NCBI RefSeq assembly: GCF_031432975.1 | Contig: NZ_CP133838.1 | Span: 806,001 to 870,000, forward strand | Origin: Buttiauxella selenatireducens | GTDB taxonomy: Bacteria > Pseudomonadota > Gammaproteobacteria > Enterobacterales > Enterobacteriaceae | Direction: 5' to 3' | DNA: 64,000 nucleotides | Shown here: positions 41,901-48,119 of the stretch, in pieces | Layout of the letters: every line of letters begins with the position of its first letter | Position numbering within the stretch: the stretch's first letter is position 1 | The notes under the pieces: generated by a model | Databases searched by the model: none | What the model saw: only the letters and a program-made list of their open reading frames with translations | Told to the model about the DNA's origin: nothing | Program-made: the position numbers and the translations under genes

Positions 41901-43892
41901 ATTCATATCGATACCGTGGCGGGTGACGATAAAGTGAATATTAAAGAGTTCGGGCAACCGACAACGCATGTTACGGGCACGGTAACGGGCGATGCCCATG
42001 CCGGGGACCCGGTCACGCTTACCGTTAATGGCAATACGTTCACCGGCGTCGTTGCCGACCATGACGGCAAGCTGACTTACGATATTGCTGTTGATAATAG
42101 TGCGCTTAAAGAAGGCCCGAACCGTGTGGAAGTATCGGTAACCGGGAAAGACGCCGCAGGTAACACGGCAACGTCGACCGATACGCATAACATTACACTC
42201 GATACCCATATTGACGGGTCGATAACCCTTGCCCCCGTCGCGGGCGATAACATCATCAACGCCAAAGAATCTGCTCATGTTTCTGTCACAGGCACGGTTG
42301 ATGGTGATGCGCGGAGGGGGGATATCGTCACGCTGAACGTGAATGGTCACACTATCCAGACCAAAGTTGTGCCAGTGGGTGACCACCTGGGCTATGACGT
42401 TAAAGTGGTAAAAGGCTGGCTGCACGAAGGTCACAACGATGTCGAGGTGAGTGTGCGGATACGCGATAACGCGGGAAATAAACTCATCGCGACCCATACA
42501 CAGGATGTGGTTCTCGACACCCACGCCGATGCGTCTATCACCGTTAACGCCATTACCGCGGATAACACCATTAATGCGCATGAATCTGCTCATATTTCTG
42601 TCACCGGTACGGTGAACGGGGATGCGAAAGAGGGCGATGCGGTAACCCTGGAAATTAACGGCCATGCTGTCACGACGACGGTTAAAGACTTGGGCGATCA
42701 TCTGGGTTACGACGTTGAGATTAAAAAGGCCTGGTTGCACGAGGGGCACAACGATGTGAACGCCAGCGTGGATGTGACCGATAAGGCAGGTAACCATTTC
42801 ACGGCCACGCAAACCCATCCTGTTTTTGTCGACACCCTAATTGATGCTTCGATCACCATCAATCCGCTGGCTACCCAAAACGTCGTCAATGCGAAAGATC
42901 CTGAGCATATGACCGTTTCAGGTCAGGTGGGCCAGGATGTGAAACTGGGTGAGCACGTGACGCTGCAAGTGAATCATCATACTTTCACCACGGAAGTAAA
43001 AATGATTAACGGCCATTTGGGCTACGAAGCGCAAATGGACAAATCGTGGTTAAGCGAAGGCGATAACGAGCTGAAGGTGCGTGTGACGACGGAAGATCAT
43101 GCGGGTAATACCCGATCGGCTTACTCGCATCAGACTATTCAACTCGATACCCAGGCAGACGCGACCCTCACCGTGAACAAGGTTGCGGGTGATAACCACA
43201 TCAATGCCCACGAAGCCCATCATGAGCTGACGCATATTACCGGGCAGGTTGAAGGCGATGTGCAAAAAGGCGCTCACATCACCGCCACTTTTGGCGGCAA
43301 GCATTACGAGGCTATTTTGCATGAAACGGACGGGCATTTAACTTACGACATCCCGGTGAATACGGCTGATTTCCACACCGGTGACAACAAGGTGACGGTT
43401 TCAATCGCCGCGCACGATGAACATGGCAACACGGGCAGTGAGTCGCAAGAGGTGAACGTGACGCTGGATGCGGCATCTCGTCATGGCAAAGAATCACATG
43501 AACTCGCTGACAAACCACACCATGCGGCGCATGCCGCTGCTCACGATCATGGTTTAAGTAACCTGTTTGATGACAGCCATGAATCGCTGACTTTCGATCT
43601 TCATCACCCTGAAAAAGACCATCACAGCAGCGATGATCATCAAGTCTTCACCGGAAAAGCGAGCGGCGATCACGGGAAAATTGATCTGAGCGATCTGGCG
43701 CATGAGCTGCATGAAGGGACGGATATCACGCAGCTTATCAAAGGCGGCGATGCTCACGGCGGGAAGGGAGATGCAGCGCATTCCGTCCACACGGTCAGCG
43801 ATCCCGCTCCTTTAGTGACTCATGATGCTCATGGTTCATCGAGCTATTCACTGGATCATTTGATCGCCAAACCCGAGCATTACTCACATTAA
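29907..43892 (+). CDS. Giant LapA/BapA-type repeat adhesin with N-terminal retention module
   Basis: 4,661 residues from a GTG at 29907. Residues 1-130 form the retention module of LapA-family adhesins (SNLLGVIRAVIGQVYVIEADG; TLDLG), with the LapG target TAAG at 103-106 and no Sec signal. One Ig-like domain (about 172-262) is followed by about 39 repeats of 100-115 residues starting near residue 265. Each repeat has a conserved start (xxTIDxVxxDNxxNxxE), VNGxxxxG and a final (L)DTxA. Units 3-10 are nearly identical; units 11-18 alternate two types. The last 140 residues are His/Asp-rich and end in a probable type I export signal (KIDLSDLAHELHEGTDITQL); no GGxGxD RTX repeats are seen. The predicted surface fibre mediates attachment and biofilm formation. 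Confidence 0.95.
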   Translation: MSNLLGVIRAVIGQVYVIEADGSQRLLKEGDRIYSGEEIVTGSSGAVSVSLPDGKTLDLGSNSHWTEHGLTAVNSTEHDAQDVASLQKAIADGADPTQSLEATAAGNETPAPLVGGGGGHTHVQLELTGEIIDPTAGFKTQGLGAPTWTHELPEGARTAGSPPVLPPLVQIDDFAGNDGFINKNEINHATINGTSNQNHVTLTFTDSQKNTLTIEVDVKNGHWTTQPDLSGLAEGEITVVATATDVSGRTAVSTAEAQIDTIALHDNITIDNVTADNVINIAESHHEQTSVHGTVSGDARIGDKITLTVNGHEYADVVIDLGNGVLGYRIDVSTQGLLADPNIHATVTSTDEAGNTIQVSSDHHVEIDLDVHNTLSIQTVAGDDIVNTAESRMPTMITGVVGGDAHEGDPVTVTVGGRDFHGVVVNDNGQLHYEVPVPTHLLKEGANDVQVQLVSHDAAGNEAIAIEHKTVVLDTQAHNALTIDTVATDNVVNAIESRMPTLISGEVTGDAQVGDRVVVSVNGKEFYGAVTVDENGHLRYEVPVPTDALSEGSNDVQVMVTGVDDAGNTAIAVEHQTVVLDTQAHNALTIDTVAGDNVVNAIESRMPTLISGEVTGDAQVGDHVVVSVNGKEFYGAVTVDENGHLRYEVPVPTNALSEGSNDVQVMVTGVDDAGNTAIAVEHKTVVLDTQAHNALTIDTVATDNVVNAAESRMPTFISGEVTGDAQVGDHVVVSVNGKEFYGEVTVDESGHLRYEVPVPTDALLEGSNDVQVMVTGVDDAGNTAIAVEHQTVVLDTQAHNALTIDTVATDNVVNAAESRMPTLISGEVTGDAQVGDHVVVSVNGQSFYGAVTVDENGHLRYEVPVPTDALSEGSNDVQVMVTGVDDAGNTAIAVEHQTVVLDTQAHNALTIDTVATDNVVNAIESRMPTLISGAVTGDAQVGDHVVVSVNGKEFYGEVTVDESGHLRYEVPVPTDALSEGSNDVQVMVTGVDDAGNTAIAVEHKTVVLDTQAHNALTIGTVAGDNTVNTAESRMPTLISGAVTGDAQVGDHVVVSVNGKEFYGAVTADENGHLRYEVPVPTDALSEGSNDVQVMVTGVDDAGNTAIAVEHKTIVLDTQAHNALTIDTVATDNVVNAAESRMPTLISGEVTGDAQAGDHVVVSVNGQSFYGAVSVDENGHLRYEVPVPTNALNEGSNDVQVMVTGVDDDGNTAIVVEHQTVVLDTQAHNALTINTVAGDNTVNAHESRMPTFISGDVNGDVQAGDRVVVSVNGKEFYGAVTVDENGHLRYEVPVPTDALSEGSNDVQVMVTGVDDAGNTAIAIEHKTVTLDTQAKATITIDSVTDDNVLNHSELDKAHQLISGVVDGDARKGDVVELDINGHQYTGNVIELSDGTLGYQIPVDSSAFSDNQGEIDTDVKFTASVTSHDKAGNEVIQTTDHTVHIDNHANNGMTINTVAGDNVVNKIESEGPTHITGIVNGPDAKAGDHVVVRVDGHDFKGEVFADARGRLHYDVAVHTDLLHEGKNDVQVTVTSHDGVGNEAVATEHKTVTLDTQAKATISINSVTDDNVLNHTELDKAHQIISGVVDGDARKGDVVELDINGHKYTGNVIELSDGTLGYQIPVDSSAFSDNQGEIDTDVKFTASVTSHDKAGNEVTQTTDHTVHIDNHANNGVTIHTVAGDNVVNKTESEGPTHITGIVNGPDAKAGDHVVVRVDGHDFKGEVFADARGRLHYDVAVHSDLLHEGKNDVQVTVTSHDGVGNEAIATEHKTVTLDTHAKATITIDSVTDDNVLNHTELDKAHQMISGVVDGDARKGDVVELDINGHQYTGNVIELSDGSLGYQIPVDSSAFSDNQGEIDTDVKFTARVTSHDKAGNEVIQTTEHTVHIDNHANNGMTINTVAGDNVVNKIESEGPTHITGIVNGPDAKAGDHVVVRVDGHDFKGEVFADARGRLHYDVAVRTDLLHEGQNDVQVTVTSHDGVGNEAVTTEHKNVTLDTHAKATITIDDVTKDNVLNHTELDKAHQLISGVVDGDARKGDVVELDINGHKYTGNVIELSDGKLGYQIPVDSSAFSNNQGEIDTDVKFTASVTSHDKAGNEVIQTTEHTVHIDNHANNGVTIHTVAGDNIVSFKESQHDTLITGDVTGPDAKAGDVVEVRLDGHVQPFFGKVSYENGHLVYKVAVPSGALKEGANNVTVTVTSHDKVGNEAIATEHHNVTLDTHADASITVDRVTKDNTLSHAEMAEQKQLITGTVGGDAHKGDVVILDFNGNKYTGHVIEMGDGSLGYKIPVDSSAFGDNNTKIDGEVKFTASVTSHDAVNNEVTVTTEHTVHVDNFAVTGLTMNTVSGDGYVNAKESAQDTLITGGVSGDAKEGDPVVVTVNNQTFTGVVVNNHGHLRYEVPVPTSALHEGKNDVVVTLTSHDALGNEAIATAHKNVTLDTHADATITLNGVTEDNILNHDELAQPKQTITGTVDGDAKVGDIVTLEINGHTYSDTVVDLDGKGHLGYHIDVDSSAFGQNSEGEIDRDVKFTASVTSHDAAHNEVTVTTDHTVHIDNHANNAITINTVAGDDWVNAAESNSATFISGDVSGTDAKDGDPVVVNVWGHNYHGKVVADAYGNLHYEVAIPRGVLHEGDNALTVTVTSNDAAHNVAHAVLTHNVSVDTHADATISIDSITDDNILNHDELATPMRLVSGVVGGDAKLGDSVNLEINGHHFSGNVIDLGHGQLGYQIPVDSSAFSDNQGNIDTNVKFIASVTSTDHLNNVVTVTTEHTVHIDNHAEAGITMDIVSGDNTINQLEAKQHTTKVSGTVSGDDVHAGDKIVVTVNGHNYETTVEPHLNGALGYSLNVLTKDVLADQNITAHVVGHDSVGNQQLAEVTTTMTVDREAVATITIDPVTANHDNMINGKESQSEFTNVSGSVGGDAKEGDLVTLHINGIDYTGRVDASHQYSISVSTHDLMVDPHITASVTATDQANNVATAHATQDIIVDTQAIAHISVDSVTDDNTLDDEELNHRYSLVTGKVSGEMQAGDPLTLNINGHEYHGTVETLPDGKLGYEILVETRDIHTDPTIIASISVTDAAGNSVTATDHHRVNIDDHADASLTINIVSGDDILNQHDQESDTTTINGRVGGDVKIGDVVDVTVDGQVYHAVVGRQTFLGGGLGYSIDVPTKGLLHDPHIVATVNASDSAGNTITAGATHDVSRDDHADATITIDPVTDDNTINNAEAHKDHTTITGNVTGDVHTGDQVDLTVNGQHYYGYVSDKGTYTIEVSTADLISGGDKPDIHASVMGADAAGNTLLAEFDRVVNIDTRADAEIKIGSLALNSSRDFWIIEGTVGGDAKEGDVVKIFAGGKTYETTVQRYPDGHLGFSGDHLTDHVTGQPVYINAHDLDNNADVSVQITSTDPYGNTETATAQVHANVPWSTNNNGTDHNGGTTTPHYSDPHATITINTVAGDNTINQTESQSPTTVVRGTVSGDVKEGDHVTVHVGGKDYDCIVSEQPNLPGELGYEANVDTKDLMANPNITASVTAHNGGTVTHVFDAQAKVQVDTDVSATIQLDKIAGDNTINIAEAKNGTTTISGTVTGDGVHDGSNVTLMVNGHKITTQVHEDPATGVMTFSKDVSIDDLRQNPQVTASVDGHDDKGNVITVSNDVTVTVDTDVSAHVTIDNVTSDNVLNLNETRNVNTDITGTVSGDVEQGDHVTITVNNHKYDAVVDGSDTYKVSVLTSDLVQGKTITAEVTGHDAAQNSVTVTGTHGLSVDTVAEGSITINTVSGDNILSANDLSAKTTEISGVVGKDARIGDEVTITLNGHTTVVTVGELPNMNGQLGYTMQVNTADLKAELDAELTAHPHEQPHITVTVSGKDDAGNDFSQSASRPVAIDDHADVALNINDVTDDNVLNNDESKQALTEISGTVSGDVHVGNNVIVHVNGNDLIVPIEKDASGNLTFSVKVPTSDLLQNQIITYTVTGTDAVGNTVIVSENNTITVDKTASNSIHIDTVAGDDKVNIKEFGQPTTHVTGTVTGDAHAGDPVTLTVNGNTFTGVVADHDGKLTYDIAVDNSALKEGPNRVEVSVTGKDAAGNTATSTDTHNITLDTHIDGSITLAPVAGDNIINAKESAHVSVTGTVDGDARRGDIVTLNVNGHTIQTKVVPVGDHLGYDVKVVKGWLHEGHNDVEVSVRIRDNAGNKLIATHTQDVVLDTHADASITVNAITADNTINAHESAHISVTGTVNGDAKEGDAVTLEINGHAVTTTVKDLGDHLGYDVEIKKAWLHEGHNDVNASVDVTDKAGNHFTATQTHPVFVDTLIDASITINPLATQNVVNAKDPEHMTVSGQVGQDVKLGEHVTLQVNHHTFTTEVKMINGHLGYEAQMDKSWLSEGDNELKVRVTTEDHAGNTRSAYSHQTIQLDTQADATLTVNKVAGDNHINAHEAHHELTHITGQVEGDVQKGAHITATFGGKHYEAILHETDGHLTYDIPVNTADFHTGDNKVTVSIAAHDEHGNTGSESQEVNVTLDAASRHGKESHELADKPHHAAHAAAHDHGLSNLFDDSHESLTFDLHHPEKDHHSSDDHQVFTGKASGDHGKIDLSDLAHELHEGTDITQLIKGGDAHGGKGDAAHSVHTVSDPAPLVTHDAHGSSSYSLDHLIAKPEHYSH
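30213..30224 (+). other. Codons of the LapG cleavage site (TAAG)
   Basis: Encodes Thr-Ala-Ala-Gly at residues 103-106 within QSLEATAAGNE, just after the retention domain. LapG-type proteases cut between the two alanines of a TAAG or PAAG motif in LapA-family adhesins. Its presence ties the adhesin to the lapG-lapD genes at 44.6-47.2 kb. Confidence 0.85.
31315..33882 (+). repeat. Eight tandem 321-bp coding repeats in the adhesin gene
   Basis: The junction sequence CCGTGGTGCTCGAC recurs every 321 bp at 31315, 31636, 31957, 32278, 32599, 32920, 33241 and 33562. Eight nearly identical 107-residue units result. They differ mainly in small blocks, for example VATDN against VAGDN, KEFYG against QSFYG, and NAIES against NAAES. 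The mosaic of these blocks suggests gene conversion between units. Confidence 0.93.
33883..36550 (+). repeat. Four 666-bp two-domain composite repeats in the adhesin gene
   Basis: A pair of different domains (AKATITIDSVTDDNVLNH and ANNGMTINTVAGDNVVNK types) repeats as a unit. Marker codons recur at about 33901, 34567, 35233 and 35899, exactly 666 bp apart. The fourth copy diverges in its second half. This is a higher-order duplication distinct from the 321-bp array before it. Confidence 0.88.
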
Positions 43893-43898
43893 TTGACT

Positions 43899-43926
43899 CA
43901 CACCGCCCTCACCGGGCGGTGTGTTT
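43899..43926 (+). terminator. Hairpin terminator after the adhesin gene
   Basis: A perfect 10-bp GC-rich stem (43899-43908 with 43914-43923) is followed by only three T residues. It lies 7 bp past the adhesin stop and before the companion gene at 43952, so it may set the ratio between them. Confidence 0.7.
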
Positions 43927-43951
43927 CGCATGCAATTCAAAGGGTGCAACC

Positions 43952-44302
43952 ATGTATTACGTACAACGAAATGATGAAGGCCAGTTGATCCGGGTTGAGA
44001 ACGCGCCATTTAGTGGAATGACGGGGGAAGTTTTCGCTGAGACGGCTGAAATTTCAGCCTGGAAAAATGCCGGAAGCGTGGTGGACGAAAGCATGCATCA
44101 TCGGGAGTTGCTGCAAAAAAGTGACCTGGAAATGGTGCGTGTATTGGATGACCTGATTTTTCTGTTAATCCAAAAAGGCGTAATTACGATTACTGACCTG
44201 CCAGAAATGGCGCAGGTTAAGCTGATGAATCGTGCGCAGGCGCGCCAGGGGTTAGGCGGATTAGAGGGTCTTTTAAACAGCGACGATCAAGGGATCTTCT
44301 AA
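43952..44302 (+). CDS. Small conserved adhesin-linked protein, unknown function
   Basis: 116 residues from the ATG at 43952 with AAGGGTG upstream; an in-frame start at 43919 would overlap the terminator hairpin. It is soluble and lacks a signal peptide. The N-terminus MYYVQRNDEGQLIRVENAPF and the helical core LKSDLEMVR-like segment (LLQKSDLEMVRVLDDLIFLL, then GVITITDLPEMAQ) recall small proteins often mislabelled as tryptophan synthase beta-like in pseudomonads. This comparison is from memory. It is probably cytosolic. Its place after the adhesin suggests a role in adhesin production or regulation (inference). Confidence 0.8.
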   Translation: MYYVQRNDEGQLIRVENAPFSGMTGEVFAETAEISAWKNAGSVVDESMHHRELLQKSDLEMVRVLDDLIFLLIQKGVITITDLPEMAQVKLMNRAQARQGLGGLEGLLNSDDQGIF

Positions 44303-44428
44303 ATAGCCGTCATAGTTCAAGTTGCAGGGGTGTTGGCTACGTTCACTCACCCGAATCACTTACTTTAGTAAGCTCATCGGGATTCGTTCTCTTGCCGCCT
44401 ACCTGCAACTCGAACTATTTAGGCTATT
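44302..44428. repeat. ERIC element 1 (127 bp)
   Basis: Terminal inverted repeats AATAGCC and GGCTATT (44302-44308 and 44422-44428) enclose a 127-bp imperfect palindrome. The core TCACTTACTTTAGTAAGCTC is the minus-orientation ERIC centre. It begins on the last base of the preceding stop codon. Confidence 0.85.
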
Positions 44429-44447
44429 CATTTTTTAGTGAGGTATT

Positions 44448-44574
44448 TATACCCAAAATAATTCGAGTTGCTTAAAGGCGGCAAAGCCGTAAATCCCCAG
44501 GAGCTTACTTGAGTAAGTGACTGGGGTGAGCGGGTGCAGCCAACGCATAAGCGGCTTGAAGTATGAAGGGTATA
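44448..44574. repeat. ERIC element 2 (127 bp)
   Basis: Exactly 127 bp between TATACCC and GGGTATA. The core contains AGTAAGTGACTGGGGTGAGCG, the classical ERIC2 primer sequence with one end difference. It is in opposite orientation to ERIC 1, 19 bp away, and ends 6 bp from the convergent lapD stop. Confidence 0.92.
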
Positions 44575-44580
44575 GATGCC

Positions 44581-46518
44581 TCAGAAGGGTGCCGGTTCCC
44601 CCAGTAACTGCCCCATCGCCCCATAAATCCCCACTTCTTGCAGAACACGCAATTCACCAGCGGTTTCCACGCGTTCGGCAATCAATGGCAAATCAATGTT
44701 GTGGGTCGCGCTGTGCAGCACATCAATAAACAGACGTTTATCATTCTCGATATCAATATGACGGATGTAGCTGGAATCGATTTTCAGGTACGCCAGCCCC
44801 CACTGCGAGAAGTGGCCAATCATATCGAAGCGGCTACCAAAGTGTTGCAGACCCAAACCACAGCGGTGTTGATTAAGCATTTTCACAAACACTTCCATCA
44901 GTTCTGGCTTCGGCATCTGGTTCTCATCCAGCTCCAGAATTAAACGACGCGCAAGCTGGGGATGGTGCTTCAACGGACTGAGCAATTGCTTAATGGTGGT
45001 TTCATTGGTCAGAGAACTGCCCGACAAACTCAGCGCAAGGTGGCCCGAATAGCTTTTCAACTGCTTCAATGTCAGACCTAACATCACCTGATCCAGACGG
45101 TGGCCCCAGCCAAATCGATGGATCCACGGCAGGAAACGGCCCGCGGTAATGCTATTGCCCTCTTCATCCAGCATGCGTGACAACACTTTGTAATGAATAA
45201 TGTTTTTCGGATTTTTGCAATCCACCACGGGCTGGAAGAATAACTGGAACTGCACGTTGCTCAAGGCATTATCAAGACGGGTGAACCATAAATGCTGATC
45301 TTCAGTCGCTGCGCTGTCGGGGACAGGTAAATCGCTAGTCTGATGAGTGGTACGTGTTTCGTTTTCCACTAACACGCGATCCGCCTGGACGAGCAGCGAT
45401 TGCGGCGTATCACCGGAATTAAAGGGCACCATCCCGGTATGGGCGACAGGGTTGATATCTGACATGCCCGTCGCGTAAAACGCGGAAAGCTGCTGTGTCA
45501 GCGAGTGTTGCAGATTAACCATTTCACCGTGCGTGACGCCCGGGCAAAGCAGGGCGAATTCACCCCCACGGATACGCGCCAGAATACTGTCTGCCTTGGC
45601 ATGCTGGCTTTTCACCACGCTCATCATGTCAGCGACATGTTTGAGCAGATTATCGGTATGCGGGCCGCCAAAACGTTGGTTCAGGCCACTGAGATCTTGA
45701 ATACGCAGCAACAGCAAATAACCGGGAGCGGTCTCTTCATCGCTTAAACGGGACTGCATTTGCATATCGAATGCGCGGCGGTTAGCAATACCAGTTTGGC
45801 TATCAAGATAGGCTTCATTGTGCAGACGTTCGCTGTGTTCTGCCTGATCCTCAAACAGCGATTTGAGCTTGGTGACCATCAGGTTCATGGCTTCGACGAC
45901 GCGGCGTAACTCAGGGGTTTTCGGCAAATCGAGTTGCGTCAGATATTCGCGTCGGGTAATCGCTTGCGACTGCTTAACCATATAGTTGAGCGGGCGTAAC
46001 TGGCGGCGTAACAACATGGCACCCGCCAGAATACACACGGCGCTGCACGCCAACATCCACAGCAAATTCGCCAGCGTGCTGTCCCATAAACGTTTTATTG
46101 CAAACACCGGGTTGCTGACCACTTCGACGCGCGCCGCTTGCTGCCAGCCGCGCATAATCGTCGCTTCACCGGCTTGTGGCTTCACATCGACCAGGCTTAT
46201 GAACCAATGAGGAACATCCGGGATTGACGTCGGGGCGCTGCGCTCAAAAAGGGATTTACCGCTACTCTGATCAACAATACGGATCGAATTGTAATAGCCG
46301 CTATCAAAAATCGAACTGACCATCAGCTCAATCATCGCCGGATCGTCAACATGGGGTGTCAGCGACAGACCTAATGCGGTTGCAGCATCCTGAGCATGTG
46401 ATAGCAGCTGATTTGTGTACTGATCCCGCGAACTGTCGAGATTAACCATAAAACTGCCGCTGAAAATAATCAGCATAAAAAGAAAGATCGCTATCAGAAG
46501 CTGTTTGAAAAGTGACAC
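44581..46518 (-). CDS. lapD: LapD-type c-di-GMP receptor (degenerate GGDEF-EAL)
   Basis: 645 residues. A membrane helix (6-24), a periplasmic output domain (25-148), a second helix (about 149-170), HAMP (about 171-222), a degenerate GGDEF domain (RGGEF at 317-321) and a degenerate EAL domain (KVL at 444-446). Pseudomonas LapD binds c-di-GMP in such an inactive EAL domain and then traps LapG through its periplasmic domain. The key Trp125 of that contact is present at the same number (IMRGWQQAA). The start lies 9 nt after lapG. It is the last gene of a five-gene operon and controls retention of the giant adhesin (inference from family). Confidence 0.93.
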   Translation of the reverse strand: MSLFKQLLIAIFLFMLIIFSGSFMVNLDSSRDQYTNQLLSHAQDAATALGLSLTPHVDDPAMIELMVSSIFDSGYYNSIRIVDQSSGKSLFERSAPTSIPDVPHWFISLVDVKPQAGEATIMRGWQQAARVEVVSNPVFAIKRLWDSTLANLLWMLACSAVCILAGAMLLRRQLRPLNYMVKQSQAITRREYLTQLDLPKTPELRRVVEAMNLMVTKLKSLFEDQAEHSERLHNEAYLDSQTGIANRRAFDMQMQSRLSDEETAPGYLLLLRIQDLSGLNQRFGGPHTDNLLKHVADMMSVVKSQHAKADSILARIRGGEFALLCPGVTHGEMVNLQHSLTQQLSAFYATGMSDINPVAHTGMVPFNSGDTPQSLLVQADRVLVENETRTTHQTSDLPVPDSAATEDQHLWFTRLDNALSNVQFQLFFQPVVDCKNPKNIIHYKVLSRMLDEEGNSITAGRFLPWIHRFGWGHRLDQVMLGLTLKQLKSYSGHLALSLSGSSLTNETTIKQLLSPLKHHPQLARRLILELDENQMPKPELMEVFVKMLNQHRCGLGLQHFGSRFDMIGHFSQWGLAYLKIDSSYIRHIDIENDKRLFIDVLHSATHNIDLPLIAERVETAGELRVLQEVGIYGAMGQLLGEPAPF

Positions 46519-46527
46519 AGGCTCATC

Positions 46528-47238
46528 CTATTCATCAATCGGGAATCCTTCTTCCCGCATTTTTTTTAATACATCTTGCCAGCGAGAAAGGTGCTTACTA
46601 TCCCCGACACGTTTATTATTTTGACTGCCTGGTAACCACAGCCCACTATCATTAAAAGAGTAAACCGGTAATAAATCTGAGCGTTTTGTTGCGGGTAAGA
46701 GTTTGTCTGTCAAACTGTCCAGGACCACCGGGATCGCATCAGGTGTTTCATACCAGGTTAAAACCATATGCGCGCGATTAAGCTGAATAGCTTTAACGTA
46801 GGTAATTCGCAGTTTTTCCCCTGAAATACCTAAATGGCGTAATGTGAAATATTTAGCGAGCGCATAATCTTCACAATCCGCTTCCCCCTTGCGGAGTGAT
46901 TCCAGCGGTGTTGCCCAATAATCAATGGTATTCCAGATTTCGCTATCTTCGCGGTAGTGCAGTTGTTGGTTAAAAAATAGATTAACCGCGTTTAATTGTT
47001 CAGATTCACTTTTATTTCGCTGTTGCAAAAGCAGTTGCTGCCAGGCATCAATACGTTTTTTTGCATCAGGACTGGCAGGGCCATATAGCTGATCGGCGCG
47101 TTGTTGAATGGTGGTAAAGTCCCAGGCGGCACGTAACGAGTTCCCCAGGAATAATAACAACAGCCCCCCTGATAATATAAGGTTCGTTGATAATCTTCTG
47201 GCGCTGTGCTTGCTTGTCCTGGGAAAGAACATTGTCAT
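46528..47238 (-). CDS. lapG: LapG-type periplasmic cysteine protease (BTLCP family)
   Basis: 236 residues with an N-terminal signal or anchor helix (about 18-37). The bacterial transglutaminase-like cysteine protease triad is visible: Cys122 in KGEADCEDYALAKY, His157 in NRAHMVL and Asp174 in VVLDSLTD. The acidic residues around the cysteine match the calcium site of LapG. LapG cuts LapA-type adhesins at TAAG and is inhibited when LapD holds it. The adhesin next door has this site at 103-106. The gene is packed between a solute-binding protein gene (8-nt gap) and lapD (9-nt gap). Confidence 0.94.
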   Translation of the reverse strand: MTMFFPRTSKHSARRLSTNLILSGGLLLLFLGNSLRAAWDFTTIQQRADQLYGPASPDAKKRIDAWQQLLLQQRNKSESEQLNAVNLFFNQQLHYREDSEIWNTIDYWATPLESLRKGEADCEDYALAKYFTLRHLGISGEKLRITYVKAIQLNRAHMVLTWYETPDAIPVVLDSLTDKLLPATKRSDLLPVYSFNDSGLWLPGSQNNKRVGDSKHLSRWQDVLKKMREEGFPIDE

Positions 47239-47246
47239 CTAACTGT

Positions 47247-48119
47247 TTAATCTTTCTGTTTGTTTTTAATGATGACAGTCTGCGATAGCCACTTGTTGGT
47301 CAACTGAGCATGGAGCGGCGACTCGAAAATGTTCTCCAGGGTTTTATCAACAAACGCAACAAATAACGGATCCTGTTTTCTCATCATAATGGCGTACTTC
47401 ATTTTCTCACCCACATCTTCATGCAAAATGGTAAACGCTTCAGGATCTTCGCTCTGATTGATGAGGGGATAGGCCAATATACCATCCAGAATTAATGCAG
47501 CCGTGCGCTTTTGCGCCATCATTTCGAAAGCATCTTCCGATGTATCTGACGTAATAATTGAAAGGCTCAGATGTTTTTCACGATTTAAGCGGTTAAGTTC
47601 CAATAAATCTTTAGAGCCGCGAGGAACGCTCACGGTACGCCCTCTTAAATCTTCAAGCGTATGGATATTATTTTGGCGCAACGAAATGATTCGCATAGTG
47701 GAGGCAAAGTAATCTGTCGAAAAAGAGACGCTATTTTTCCTTTCCGGGGCATCAGTATTCACGCTGCAATCTAAATCTATTCTGCTGCCGTTCAGTGCGG
47801 CAACTCGCTCAGTAAACAGAACGGGAATGTAATGAACCTCGAGCTGTTTTAAGCCCAGAGACAGCCGCAATTCATCGGCAATCATATTACATAGCGAAAT
47901 TGTGTAGCCGCTGACCTTGCCGCTTTTATCCCGAAAAGAGAATGGCGCGAGCTGACGGTAGCCGATATTAAGAGTATGGGTTGATTTAATATGCTCAAAA
48001 GTCGCAGAGGTCTGTTCTGCTGAAAGCGGGTGAGAAAGCAAGGCCAGGGGCAACAACGTCAACACGCTGAACAGATGCTTAAGCTTGTTATTCAATAATT
48101 TTTTCATTTTCGTTCGCAT
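47247..48119 (-). CDS. Orphan periplasmic solute-binding protein (SBP family 3), first of two
   Basis: 290 residues from the ATG at 48119 (278 from an in-frame ATG at 48107). A signal peptide ends near HPLSAEQ. The amino-acid-binding fold of family 3 is clear: LNIGYRQLAPFSFRDKSG near the mature start, GYTISLCNMI, and ERKNSVSFSTDYF before the hinge. No ABC permease or ATPase gene is present, so transport is unlikely. It overlaps the upstream paralog gene and is followed by lapG, so a ligand-sensing role for the c-di-GMP operon is likely, like NspS with MbaA in Vibrio cholerae. Confidence 0.87.
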   Translation of the reverse strand: MRTKMKKLLNNKLKHLFSVLTLLPLALLSHPLSAEQTSATFEHIKSTHTLNIGYRQLAPFSFRDKSGKVSGYTISLCNMIADELRLSLGLKQLEVHYIPVLFTERVAALNGSRIDLDCSVNTDAPERKNSVSFSTDYFASTMRIISLRQNNIHTLEDLRGRTVSVPRGSKDLLELNRLNREKHLSLSIITSDTSEDAFEMMAQKRTAALILDGILAYPLINQSEDPEAFTILHEDVGEKMKYAIMMRKQDPLFVAFVDKTLENIFESPLHAQLTNKWLSQTVIIKNKQKD

